A stretch of DNA of 64,000 nt from Panagrolaimus kolymaensis. Taxonomy: Eukaryota; Nematoda; Chromadorea; Rhabditida; Panagrolaimidae. The translations under genes were made by a program, and so were the position numbers. Below, one piece after another: positions 13,501 through 24,713 of this stretch. The notes under the pieces were generated by a model, which saw nothing but the letters and a program-made list of their open reading frames with translations, was not told the origin of the DNA and did not search any database. The stretch covers positions 2,170,001 to 2,234,000 of the forward strand of contig JAJQJQ010000034.1 of the NCBI GenBank assembly GCA_028622995.1. The letters are read 5' to 3'. Position 1 is the first letter of the stretch. Each line of letters begins with the position of its first letter.

Positions 13501-14165
13501 CACTCATCCTTCAGTAGTACTTTTCCAAGAAAATGGTTTTGCACCATTGGTAAGCTTTATTTCTTTATATTTTTAAAATAAACATATATAAACTTTTAAG
13601 GTATATACTGAATGGCACGATAAATGCATCAAGCAAAGAGCCGCAGTTGGATATGATGTTTCTGAAATGAATACTCTTTATCGATTTTGGTCATATTTTC
13701 TTCGAGATAATTTTAATAAAAATATGTATGCTGAATTCCGAAAATTAGCTAATGAAGATGTCATTGCAGGGTTTGTTTTGGGATTAATACTAAAAGAATA
13801 TTAATTAAATATGTTTTTTTAGTTATCGATATGGCATTGAATCCCTTTTCCGATTCTATAGTTATGGACTTGAAAAGCGTTTCCGCCCTCAATTATATAA
13901 AGATTTTCAAGATGAAACTCTTGCTGATATTAAACGAGGCAGTCATTTTGGTCTTGATAAATTTTATGCTTTCTTAAAATTCTGTAAAATTTCAACTCAA
14001 CTTGAAGTTATGCCTTCATTGGCAAAAGAAATCGCAAAATATAAGAAAAATGATGAATTTTTATCAAATGTGAGGAATCAAGCTAAAACGAAGGCATAAA
14101 ACTACGAAAGTTTTTTAAAATTTTAGCCTGCTTCTGTTGCTAAACGTGAAACCATCGATGCTTGA
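7562..14165 (+). CDS. larp-1: La-related protein 1 (LARP1)
   Basis: RNA-binding regulator of translation and mRNA stability; LARP1 proteins bind mRNA 5' ends and poly(A). Exons, all in frame: 7562-8108, 8165-8424, 8481-8628, 8685-8790, 10503-11011, 11065-11680, 11741-11933, 11986-12993, 13046-13549, 13601-13770, 13823-14069, then 14127-14165. Without the last splice, exon 11 runs on to a TAA at 14097-14099. Product about 1,445-1,448 residues. The N-terminal half is Asn/Gln/Gly/Ser-rich with RGG-like patches. The La motif lies at about 720-805 ([20 protein letters not shown], then [18 protein letters not shown]). The C-terminal DM15 repeats (about 1297-1445) read [51 protein letters not shown] and [15 protein letters not shown]. 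La motif plus DM15 is unique to LARP1. ATG chosen: [16 protein letters not shown], a LARP1-type start. Confidence 0.93.
8791..10502 (+). other. Long intron of larp-1
   Basis: This 1.7-kb intron is about thirty times longer than the other larp-1 introns. The split codon (TG then G) joins in frame to give a Trp at the exon 4/5 junction. The interior is A/T tracts; the open frames at 9599-10204 on both strands are Phe/Lys-rich and not convincing. It may hold regulatory elements or an alternative promoter, but nothing specific is visible. Confidence 0.6.
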
Positions 14166-15261
14166 TTTGATTTTCTCAAATCAAAAATTCATTATTAATA
14201 TTGCCGCTGTTACTTTTTTCTTTGTTATGCACTTCTTGGTTATTTTTTAAAAAAAGGCTCCTTTTTGGCTTCTTCTTTTTCTTCATATCTTTAAGCGGGG
14301 AACAAAGACAACAACTTTTCTTCTACGATACTTTTTATTTTTTGTTTTATTCATGCAAATTTTCTAGAAAATCAAAAAAAATTCTTTTGTTTTTTTATTT
14401 TTCAATGTAATTTTTTGTTGTTTGATTTTTTTATTTTCTTAAACCTTTTTTTCGTATACTTTGCACTCTCAGTGATGAATCCCGTACATCAAACCTTTTA
14501 AAAAAATCCGATGACATGTGCTTTTTTTATATTTTTCTTGCACACACCCAATTCCTTCCAAGACAACCACCACACACAACTAAATTTTTATTTTAAATTT
14601 TTATTATTACTTTTATTTTATTTTTTACGGTCAAAAATGTGCAAGAACAAAAAAAAGTTTTTTTATATAATTTACTTGTTATATTTTTAACCCAAAAACA
14701 AAAATTATTTTATATCGTTGGAATCACTAAAAAAAATCTTCTTTTTTTTCTTCTATCGATGGAAGGGCTTTTTCTTTCTTTCTTATTTGTTTTGAGACAT
14801 GCGTGGTTTATCATTATTCATTTATCATTTTTTTGTTATTGTATTCCTTATTTTTTTTATATATCCTTTCGTTATTTTAACACTGTTATTTTTTTTTATA
14901 AGCCTTATTGAAAGGTTTTTCTACCTTTTTTGTTTGTTTTATTTTCTTCTATCCCTTTTTTTTTAAATGTTACCATTAGGTTTTAGATGTACCGCGTAGT
15001 TTCTAACAGATACTTTGTTGTTGAAATTTTTTTTATCTTTATCTTTCTTTGACGAGTTTTTTATTATTATATTTACAAAAAAAATATTGTTTTAAGTTTA
15101 ATAAAAATTATCTAATTAAAAAAAACAAATCAAAGATAAATCACAGAGAAGTAAAATAAAAATTCTTTAGGCAAAAAAATGAAAGAATACGGCGTTTAAA
15201 AAAATTTAAAAAATATGAAAGTATTAATTTTTACAATCATTTTATTTTTCATTATAGAATT
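14166..15261. other. Convergent intergenic spacer
   Basis: T-tract rich 3' region of larp-1 followed by A-tract DNA before the serpin remnant. Open frames at 14201-14911 are Phe/Leu homopolymer translations. No gene seen. Confidence 0.5.
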
Positions 15262-16827
15262 TTAAGAAAAAGTTCCAACAAATGGAAGAGATTTAAATTT
15301 CTCATTTTTATACTCAACTACAAAAAAGATAAAAGGATGGTCAGCAACAAATTCAATTTCCATGTATTTAGCCATGACCCTATCACCCGAATGTCTAAAT
15401 GGTTAAGCATAAGTACCATATTCATCAACCTATAAACAATAAAACTTTAGTTTATTATTCCGGTTAAGTGCAAATTCAGCTATTATTAGAAGTTTTACAG
15501 TGCATAATTTTAGCGGGAAAAAACTTGTTTTACTCTTGTATGCACATTACTCGTTTTTTGAAATTTTGCTTACTTTGATCTTCGAAGAATTCATAATCAT
15601 ATCCAATCCACGAGGGTTGTCATCAAAAAATATTTGATTAAAACTATTCTTCTCAAAAAGTTTAGTGAACCCCATTTGTTTCAAGTGATTATTCAAAGTG
15701 ATTTGGCTTTCGACTTCAAAGACGGGAATAGCAGCATTAGCTTCACATGCACGTCTAAAAATTTGGGTATGTTTATATGTAAAACTTTTTTACGTATTTC
15801 AATCAATAACTCGGGTTTCTTTAAAAAAATGTTTTGTGCTTTTTGAAAGGTTTACATCTTTCATTTTAATACAATAAAAAGTCTTACCCGCTAAGGCATT
15901 CGTGAATCATGGAATAATCAAACTTTTCAGTCAAATCAGCCAAACCATTTCTTTCTTTTGGTAAAACAATGTAAAGCCAGTGTTCTGTACGGTACGGTAT
16001 ACCCAAACATGCCCAACCTTCACCTGAAGCACAATGCCGACCCACTCCTTCTTTTTGATAAACCATGTCAATGATTCTAGGAGGATTGGAATAAAACATT
16101 GATGCTTTCCGCTCTGTATATGGCTCTGCAAATCGTCCTTCAAAAGATGCTGCAATTCCAAGACAAATGGAGAAATCCCTGGTAATATCAGAAGTTTCAA
16201 TCAATTTGGAAATCTTTTCTTTAGTTTGGTCGGATATGATAGCATTGATTTCCTGTAAATAATTTTATATCAATTTTGAGGGAACTTATAAATGCCAAAA
16301 ATATATTAGTTTTTTATTGAAGAAGTCAGAGATTGTGCGCTTGCACGTTTTTATTTTAATTTAGAATCAATTAGTTACCTCGGTTGCTTTAATCCCATCT
16401 GGAAGTCAATTGGTTTAAGGCGATCTTCTAATTCTTTTAAGCCATGAACTGGCGATGGTAGTAACATCAGCTTATTTGAGTAAAACAAACAGTTGGAATA
16501 CAATAAACTTTTGAAATATTTCTTATTATAAATCAAATCTTTGCCAAGAATATTCTCAATTTCTTTAACGTCTACCTCATCAACATCTGGTATCATCGAA
16601 GTCAAAGCACCCGAAATAACAGAGGGAGAAAAGATAATTGATTGGCTCTCAGATTTGAATAATAATTTTATCAACATAGTAGCTACTTTTATTTCACTTT
16701 GTAACTCCATTGGTAATGGAGGTGAAGGAGGTCGCTGTTGATTGGGATTTTGTATACGATCAGCTTCACGAAGCATGTCAAGTCTTTGCCGCAACAAAGC
16801 ATCAGCATCAACATCAGAATTATTCAT
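15262..16827 (-). pseudogene. Serpin, broken by a frameshift and an in-frame stop
   Basis: Serine-protease-inhibitor fold recognisable across four minus-strand exons: 16827-16379, 16252-15888, 15754-15574, 15429-15262. Family signatures: helix A/B region IIFSPSVISGALTSMI, then EINAIISDQTKEKISKLI (the IN-V--T--KI serpin motif), WLYIVLPKERNGLADL, IPVFEVESQITLNNHLKQMG and the C-terminal DHPFIFFV with SLPFVGTF. Two lesions are seen. First, exon 1 ends in the frame PIDFQMGLKQPR, but the downstream exon needs the frame that would read KATE before EINA, a one-base mismatch. Second, the hinge of the reactive-centre loop reads VDEYGTYA then TAA, with the serpin frame resuming at once. A protein stopping there would lack the bait loop and last strands. 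Upstream in-frame sequence (SNQLLSCSLLKTN) has no ATG. Sequencing error could explain one lesion, less easily both. Confidence 0.8.
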
Positions 16828-16983
16828 ATTTGTTTTCAATAAAGAACACGATAACAATTGATTTGAATATACCAAAACAGGAAAAAGATTTCATTGCAAG
16901 AAAAAATCATCCGAGTAAAGTTCAAATATTGTAGTTTAATAGTAACCAACTAAATGGATTTTCGAAAAAGAGAATAAACATGC
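16828..16983. other. Short spacer between serpin remnant and MITE
   Basis: No feature seen apart from the 5' end of the serpin remnant. Confidence 0.4.
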
Positions 16984-16985
16984 TA

Positions 16986-17371
16986 CACTGAGAAAAATCG
17001 AAAAATGTCACACTTTTGGTGTGACAAGCAAAATAAATATACGGTGGTTGGCCCGATAAAATTTTTTCTTCTAAAAAATTGCTCCTCATAATTATCTACG
17101 ATGCCTACTCAACAGATTTCAAAAAAAATGTTTTTCAAAAAAGTTATGAATTTTTTAAGCAAAAAAAAGTGTTGTACAACACGTCACACCTGTGTGACAA
17201 AATTTTGACAACTTTTTTTTTTCCAATCACAAATTAATAAAACTGTTGAGAACGCATTGTAGAGAAACTAAAATCAGGAAAATTAAACCTTACAAAATTT
17301 ATTGGGCCAATCACCATATATTTATTTCCTTTGTCACACCAAAAGTGTGACAAGCAAAATTTTTCTCAGTG
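16986..17371. mobile_element. Tc1/mariner-type MITE with TA target duplication
   Basis: A 386-bp element bounded by TA on each side (16984-16985 and 17372-17373). The ends are inverted repeats: CACTGAGAAAAAT at the left, its complement ATTTTTCTCAGTG at the right. Next to each end lies a hairpin whose arms are TGTCACAC and GTGTGACA around a 5-nt loop (17006-17026 and 17332-17352). A central palindrome GTCACACCTGTGTGAC (17183-17198) repeats the same arm, beside a perfect 14-bp palindrome GTGTTGTACAACAC (17169-17182). There is no coding capacity, so it is non-autonomous. TA duplication and short CACTG-type ends fit the Tc1/mariner superfamily. It sits between the divergent serpin remnant and the degenerin. 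Confidence 0.85.
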
Positions 17372-17876
17372 TAGCCAATGTCCTTAAAAAACTATTACGA
17401 CAACCAATTTTCTTTAGCTTCAAGCTTATTCATGGTTTGAATCCACCCTTTTTTAAATGTTTGACATGCTTATCAATGTTTTCACCTTTTTCTCAAAGCG
17501 TTGTCGCTTGTATGAAACATTTAAATAACCTTTCCGTCAAAGTATTAGAAAACAAATGTCAAAAAAACAAACGCAAGATAATTTGAAAGTAAACTCTCTT
17601 CCATTGAAAAAAAATAAGATTCTTTAAAAAATCTGGTAAACTCTCTCTTAATATTTTATTATTGGCTCAAATTTCTTTGTCTTTTTTTGAATTTAACGAT
17701 ATGCAAATAAAAAAGGTGTTGAATGCCATATATTTTCCAAAAACTTTAAATTCTCTCTTTTTTAATTATTCCAAAATATTGAGCTTTTTATTTTGGTTGT
17801 TTGTATTTTCGTAAAAAATTTGAACTAACAACTCTAGAAAATTTACATTAAAGTTGGTTAAAAAAAACTTTAAAAA

Positions 17877-19681
17877 ATGCCTCTATTTAAAAATGGAATA
17901 AAAGAACGGATGGCTATGGCTTTGCCAGGAAAGCCTAATGAAGTTTGTCATTGCCATGATCGAGATTATGCTCCATGGACGGGAGAAATACATGGTTTGA
18001 GTCAAGCTTTAGCGAGTAAATCCTTCCGACAACGAATATTTTGGTGGCTTGTTTTAATTATTTGCATAAGTTGCGGAATATTTACGACTGTTTTAGTCGT
18101 AATTGAATATGTTCAAGGTCCTACAGCCACTTCAACTACAATTAGAATGGTTCGAGTTTTTTTTACAAAAATTTTTTTTCTGAAATAAAAATCATTTTAA
18201 ATTTTAGGTTAATTCTCTTGAACTTCCAACCATAACTCTTTGCCCAAAAGTTCCTGATGCATTTAATTTTACTTTAATCGTCTATGATATTCATAATTTA
18301 ATTCCAAATATTGATGAAACAACATGCCGAAATTTAATTGCATATTTTGTTGCAGGAAGTGGTTTAGAAAATATGGATATGATTCCTTACAATAATGAAA
18401 GCTATAATAAATATTTAAATAACCTCTACGGAACTTGGTCAAGAGGTTATTCACCTGGAGAATTTTTTGATCGAATTCATGTTTGTTATTTTGTTATAAA
18501 ATTTTTATTCGACATTTTTAAAACCTTTTTTTTTTAAATTACAATTTTTAAGAATCTTTTCGGATACAAATGTGAAGATTTTTTGTATCATTGCGAACTT
18601 GGTGGAAAAACTTATGATTGTTGCAGCGAACTTTTTCATGCCAAATCTGTAATGCGTCGAGGATTATGTTATCAAACGAATAGAAATGTAAATCAATCGG
18701 AAGCAGATGATATTGGTCGATTGGTTATTGAAATGAAACAACCTCCAAGTGTCACTTCATTTGCATATAATTTTTCTCAACCCCAAGTTATTGTTTATAT
18801 AAATGATAATTGGGATTATGTAATTGATTTTCCTCGATATTATCTTTATCCACATGAATGGAATCGAATGCATTTTACAGCTAGATATATAGAATTATTG
18901 GAGCATCCGGAAGATTGCACAAATAAAGTAAAGAAAATTCTTTTAAAACTCCAAGAATTTTTATTTCACAAAAAAAAAATGAATCCACTTTTTCAGATTT
19001 TTGGAAAAGATGCGTATTGTTTTGTGAGAAATTGGATTAATTCAAACTTTATTACCCCATATAATTGCACTCTGCCTTATATGTTAAGCATAGTAGACGG
19101 TATACCTATTTGTGACCCAGCTACTGTTGTTGCCGCATATTATGACAATATTCAATTAGTCCATTCAGGATCTATGACAACCCATGATGTTTAATTTTTT
19201 TGGATTTTTAAAACTTTAATTATAGCTAAAAGATTTTTTATTTAGTGCATTCCTGGTTGCCATCGATGGGAGTATACAGTGGCTCTTCAACAATCCGAAG
19301 CATTAACTCCATTTACAAATCATACATTTAATCTTGAAGTATCTTATTATGATTTGCAAGTATGTAACTTTTTAAATTCAATTCATAATCTCTCCATTTT
19401 TTTTCCGCCATTTTTTAGTTCGAAAATGTTCGTGAAGTTTTAACCACATCGGTTCCAGGTTTCATGTCACAAATTGGAGGACAATTTGGATTTTTCTTAG
19501 GTTTTTAATTTAAATTTTTATTATGCTTTTTTTTAATTTGTTTATTGCAGGTCTTTCTATTATTACCATGATTCAAATAATTATATCAGCGATCACAACA
19601 ATAGCAACTTTTATCTATTCAAGAACTTCAAAATTTGTATCATTTCGAAGGAGAATTGTGGTTCCTGTAGATGAAAATTAA
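17877..19681 (+). CDS. DEG/ENaC-type sodium channel subunit (degenerin)
   Basis: Amiloride-sensitive-type channel subunit in the plasma membrane. Exons: 17877-18149, 18208-18480, 18553-18927, 18997-19188, 19246-19359, 19419-19500, 19551-19681; about 479 residues. The cytosolic N-terminus carries the conserved gating His-Gly (EIHGLSQ, residues about 37-43). TM1 is FWWLVLIICISCGIFTTVLV (about 55-74). The ectodomain contains CEDFLYHCELGGKTYDCC, GLCYQTN, PYNCTLPYML, PICDP and CIPGCHRWEY, the usual Cys-rich pattern. The pre-TM2/TM2 region has GGQFGFFLGLSIITMIQI, with GLS as the G-x-S selectivity filter. It is compact compared with classical degenerins and lacks an obvious extra regulatory ectodomain. 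Intron 18928-18996 is 69 nt, a multiple of three and stop-free, so retention would add 23 residues. The 3' end faces the MAM gene at 127 bp. Confidence 0.92.
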
Positions 19682-19749
19682 AAAATATTACAACTTTTAA
19701 TCTTCGGTGTTTTATTTTTGGTGAAAAAAAAAATAATATTTTAAAGTTT

Positions 19750-19765
19750 AATAAAAAGTTTTATT
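19750..19765. terminator. Overlapping convergent poly(A) signals
   Basis: AATAAA for the plus-strand degenerin (19750-19755) is followed four bases later by TTTATT (19760-19765), the poly(A) signal of the minus-strand MAM gene. The 16-bp AATAAAAAGTTTTATT is nearly self-complementary, so one short site appears to serve both converging transcripts. Cleavage sites are not directly visible. Confidence 0.55.
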
Positions 19766-19808
19766 AGCGATAATAAAAATATTATATGTATATAAAATAT
19801 ATTTTTAA

Positions 19809-22468
19809 TTAAAAAAAGCATAAAGGTTGGCCATCTGAATCCACTACACTTATATCACTTATAGCTACATCAGCTTCACCAAATTGCTGATATTTATCAT
19901 GGAAAGCAATAATCGCAAAATGATGAATTTCAGGATCAAGTAGAACTTGCAAAGTTTCAAATTTTCTTTGATCTATTTTAGGTCCAAGTAAAAGTTCGCA
20001 ATCTTCAACTAAACTATCCACATATTCATCCGGACACATATAAGCGGTGGCTCCATAGGTTGAAAGTAAAATCTTAAAACGTAATTCAGCTGGACGAGAA
20101 AGTTGAAATTCTGGAGATCGAAGTACCACTCGTCGACGACCTGCTGTGGTTAATGTGGCTTGAATCCCATTTAGGGGATTGTGTTGGAAGGGAACATCAT
20201 CGGGAGTGGTCAAAGCTGTGTTGTAATTGCAAAGAGTTCCATCTAAAAAAAGATATAAAGAAAAAATTAACTTTTTTAAAGACAAAAAATGAATTACTTT
20301 TAAAATCACAAAATAAATGTTCGCATGCAAGTTCAGTATTATCTTTCATTCTGCAAATATGTCCTTCAGTTTCAATCCTTTTAATAAGCACGAAAGATTC
20401 AGCAAAACCTGAATCGTCTTCATTAACGGATTCCGCAATAATTCGTAAACGGAAATTATTTGTGGTTGTAATATTTACAGATAATTCTCCAGCATGACCA
20501 AAAGAATCCACACTTTCTTTTTCCAAGCTTGCATCTCGACTTTTTTCTTTCAAACATTTATCATCCGCGCAAATACTTAATCGAGCTCCTAAAGAACTAA
20601 AATACAATACAGAAATTCTTGCATTTTCAGCGCATGAAATAACTGGAGATTGTAAAATTGCAAATGAATCAGGTTGGTTGAAAAGTGCAACAGCGACATT
20701 TCCTTTCATAGATTTTGGAATTTTAAATGGAAGTTTTGCTGGAATAAAACCAGATTGGAAGCTTTCATCACTATTTTCCCAATGACTACAATCTTCAACT
20801 TCATAATTGCATTCAAGCGAGGGAGGAAGTCCATTGATTAAAGGAATATGTGGAAAAGGTTGAAGATCAAAAAGGGTTCCAATTCCTAAGGGCGTTGGAG
20901 TAGTTTCGGGTGCTTTTTCATGGCACATCCTTCCAGTAAAAGAAATATCATCGATTGCAAAAATACTTGCTCGAGCTGGATCAAATTTAATTACTTCGAT
21001 AACAAACTGAAATTTTTTTTAATATTTGTGTTAAAATTATTTTTAAAGAGATTACTCGAAAAGCATTTTTATCTCCTCTATCAATATCAATTACAACGGG
21101 GCCGGGTGAAGCTGCTTCATTTAAAAATACACAGCTCAAAGAAACATTTGCTTGAGTAACGGTGCAAACTTGAGCTTGAACATTTGGACTCATCCAATAT
21201 TTAAATTGAAGCGAAGACACCGTCGATGTGCATGGAACAAATGCAGATTGTAATTTACCTATAGGTAAAGTAGACATAGGATCAATATATTGAAAAATAA
21301 ATTCATTTTCTGGATGATTATTTTCTGATGTTGGAATAAATTCATTCCATATTCTTTGATTATTTCCTGTTTGCCATATAGATCGAAGAGAAATTGGGTT
21401 TTCACCGTTTCCAGTAGAATATTTGGGCGACCATAAACATGTTCCAACTTTTGAAGCACAATTAAGATCGGAAGCTGTTTGAATTTGTTTTACTGCTGGC
21501 TCAGATGAAGATAATGGAATTCCACCGAAAAGTGATGGGACTTCTGAAAAATCAAATTTGTTTAAATTTTTAGCAGATAACAAAATTTACCATTTTCTTT
21601 GCAAACTTGTGCTTCATATTGAATATCTGTAATCAAAGCCAAACTTCCAACACCTGAATCATGCAATTGAAAAGCTCGAATTCCAATTTTAAATGGTTCA
21701 TGCATTTCATCAACTTCCACTACACATTCATGTTCATCAGGTTTTAAAAAGCTGCAATCTGTCTTAGGTCGAGATCGAACTTGTAAATGTCCATGAGAAG
21801 GGTTAAGTTTAAGAATTATAACTTCTATTTTTGCTGAATTATAAAGCCAATATCTGGAAAGAAAAATCTTAAAATAATATAAAAAAATGTTAGCAACAAA
21901 CTTTAATCGCAATCTTCCTTTTGAAACTTGACAAGCTATCGGAAAACTTATTAATACTGCTGATTGAGGATTTTGGGTTGTATTACCAGCCAAAACAAAA
22001 TGTGTTCCTAAAAGTTAAACTATTAAAGAAAAAGTAAACATAAAATTGCAAAACCTTTCGGTGGATGAGGTGAGCCAGGACGAAGTTGAACGGGAAAAGT
22101 TTTATCATCTTTTTTCTCAAATAAATAAAAATCTGATGTATCTAATAAATCATCCGATTCCACATTATCCCAAGCACAATCTGCATCAAACCGACAATTT
22201 AAATTTTGTGCTGAATGAATATATTGATTTTTTGAAATAACTAAAACCAAAAACAAAAAGATTAGTATTCTTGCTAAGTTAACAAAAAAAAGAAAAAAGA
22301 ATTACCATTAGTTTGTAACTTTCCATCATCTTTAGTTGGAACGATGCCTAAATAAAAATCAAGATATCGTAATTCTCTTTTGTATTGTGCTGCACATTGA
22401 AAAGACTTTTCAATACAGCAACAAAAAAATGTTAAATACAAAATAAGAAAAACATTTATTTTAATCAT
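19809..22468 (-). CDS. Secreted multi-MAM-domain protein
   Basis: Seven minus-strand exons, all in phase: 22468-22306, 22240-22055, 22007-21902, 21853-21591, 21543-21056, 21006-20298, 20242-19809; about 782 residues. The signal peptide is INVFLILYLTFFCCC near the N-terminus. Four MAM-like modules follow, each opening with the Cys...Cys-x-Trp pattern: NCRFDADCAWDN, NCASKVGTCLWS, ECNYEVEDCSHW and FCDFKNGTLCNYN (the last lacking the Trp). The second closes with the strong MAM signature IFAIDDISFTGRMC; the others close with weaker versions (DIQYEAQVC, ETEGHICRM, ISDISVVD). MAM domains mediate extracellular adhesion or oligomerisation. No transmembrane helix or protease domain is seen, so a secreted matrix or surface protein is inferred. 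The start was chosen because an upstream ATG-less hydrophobic frame would only lengthen the signal. Confidence 0.85.
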
Positions 22469-23112
22469 TTTTCCATTTAAAGAAAAAACTAAAATTTGAG
22501 AGAAAAAAATGAAAATCGTTAACAAAAAATGTTGAAATTATCCGACCTCTTTAGGTTCGAAAGAAAAAATCTCCTCCGGGCATTTAATGAAAGTGAAAAT
22601 AAAAATGAAAGTGCTGACGTTTATTTCTTGAGTCGTGCATCTAGTATGAATCAAGAAGAAGAAGTCCGGTCTTAAAAGTGTTAAAATTCTTTAATCAATG
22701 AAACAGGTTAATAAACAAAATAGAAATGATTCTAAAAAAAAAACTTTAGAAACACAATGCTCTATTCCTGCGGCTTTAGAAAACATCAAGTTTGCAAATA
22801 TTCCAAAACTATTTTGTGGAACAAACATGGACTTTTCATTTCATTTCTTTTTTTGTTGGCTTTGCTTATAATCTTTTGCTGTACACAATGAAAATTTAAC
22901 CGATGATTCGTCCTTATTTTTGTCATTTGCTTTAGTTTTTATTCCAATATAAAGGCCTATATTATTAATGATGATAATTCTACCAAAACATTACAGATAC
23001 TTGCAATAATAAGTCTATCAAGAAACACAAGCAAAAAAATGTTAAAACAATTTATTAATACAAACATTTAACATAGTTAAATATAATTTAAAAAATGATA
23101 GGCTTTGGAAGT
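22469..23112. other. Intergenic, no gene seen
   Basis: 644 bp between the MAM gene start and the stop of the upstream kinase gene on the same strand. Contains the presumed promoter of the MAM gene; no motif is certain. The spacing is too wide to argue for an operon. Confidence 0.45.
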
Positions 23113-24713
23113 TCAAGGAATGATTTTTAAATGTCGATTGATTTCAGTTTCAGCAAAAACATCAGCATATTCATTTTCCCAATCATATAAATCACTAATG
23201 CATTTATTTCCAGCGAAATCTCTCATATATTCTTGAAGCACATGATAATTTGGTTCTTCATCAGCAGACATTAATGAAACAACACGAGCATAATCACGAA
23301 AGGAATTACCAAATTTGCAGCTAATTTTAATAAAATCATCACGTACCTAAAAAACAAACAGAGGTTGAAAAATTTTGCAAAAAGCACTAATAAAGGCTAA
23401 GATAGTGATAGCTTTGTTTGAAAGTATAGTTTGTTGATTAACAAAGATACCAGTAAGCAGTTAGTCAAATAAGCAAGAAGTATGTATAATTCATAATAAC
23501 ACATAGTAAGTAAACATACCAATTCTTCTTTAGCAGCTTTAATTTGATCAGCCATATACATTTTTCTCCATGCTACTTCTCCATGAATTAATTCAATAAA
23601 GCTATATAAAAGTGCAATCAAATCATCAGCAGGTCCTTGTTCTTCTCGATTATGAACTCGTAATGAAACATAGCGCAAAGTTCCACGAAATCCAGCATGA
23701 TCTCTTCTTGGTTTTATTTTTCCATCGGCATTAACATATTTTCGAACCAAACCAAAATCAAGTACGATCAAGCGATGTTTTGAAGCTTCTGATAATCCAA
23801 AGCACATATTAGCAGGTTTTATATCGCGATGTAAATAACCTATATGATGAATATCTCGTATACCAGCTATAGCCTAAAAAGATGTTGTTAGTTAACTAAA
23901 TGTTAAGGTTAACTTACTTGTTGCATGATTCTACCAGCAGTGAATTTTGAAAATCTTTTGAGTGGACATTGCTTTCGTAGATCTTCAATATTGACACTAA
24001 GAAGTTGTAAGACGATATAATTCAAATCATGTTCCACACCCGAACCATACATGAGAGCAACATGTGGACGACCTTGTAAACGCAACAAAACTTTTTGTTC
24101 CAAAATCATTCGACGAGCTGTTTTTCCCTTTCTTCTTGTTGGTTCAACCTTCACAGCAACATGATCATTTTGTCGAATATCAAGTGAATAAAAAATTTGT
24201 CCATAACCACCAGCTCCAATCAAACCCTGAAAAATGACATATATGGACCATATAAAGTTAGTAGTATGAAAGGAAAAACAATAGACGTATATCAACGGGG
24301 TATCTACATACTGGCTTACTCAAAATATGGAATCATCGCTATAGGCAAGTCTTAAATCCACCATACTAGTAACTAGGTTATGGAGCAATACAACAATACG
24401 TCATAAAGGTTCCGTCCATTTATATTCCCATAAAGTAATTATATTAGACTAAAACTACTCCAATAACTCATGTATAACAACATACCTTGATTAACCATCG
24501 TTGACGAACCATTTTACCAATTCCAAGTAAAATTTTATCATTAGTTTCTTTTGAAATTCTTGGATACATTCGTTTTCGAGTTGTTAATGATACAATAGGT
24601 TGAGCTGATGATTGATGAATAGTTGACATTGATGCTGCTGATGATGGCGTTAACACAGGTGTTGAAGGTTGACATGGAAATGGTTCATGATTATTTGGTT
24701 CGGAACTTTTCAT
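23113..24713 (-). CDS. TTBK/CK1-like serine/threonine kinase
   Basis: Four exons: 24713-24486, 24226-23918, 23873-23520, 23346-23113, all phase 0; about 374 residues. The glycine loop is GLIGAGGYGQIFY (residues 77-89), the ATP lysine is in HVAVKVEP (Lys about 102), the catalytic loop is LHRDIKPANMCF (Asp about 196) and the metal site is LDFGLVRKYV (Asp about 218), followed by FRGTLRYVSLRVH and the ADDLIALLY segment. FRGT-RY-S---H and the DDL-AL-Y run are the hallmark of the casein kinase 1 superfamily, closest to tau-tubulin-kinase-like proteins that are greatly expanded in nematodes, many of them testis-expressed. All catalytic residues are present. The N-terminal 60 residues are Ser/Pro/Thr-rich and probably disordered. 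The first true ATG gives MKSSEPNNHEPF; the frame upstream has only a TTG. Confidence 0.92.
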
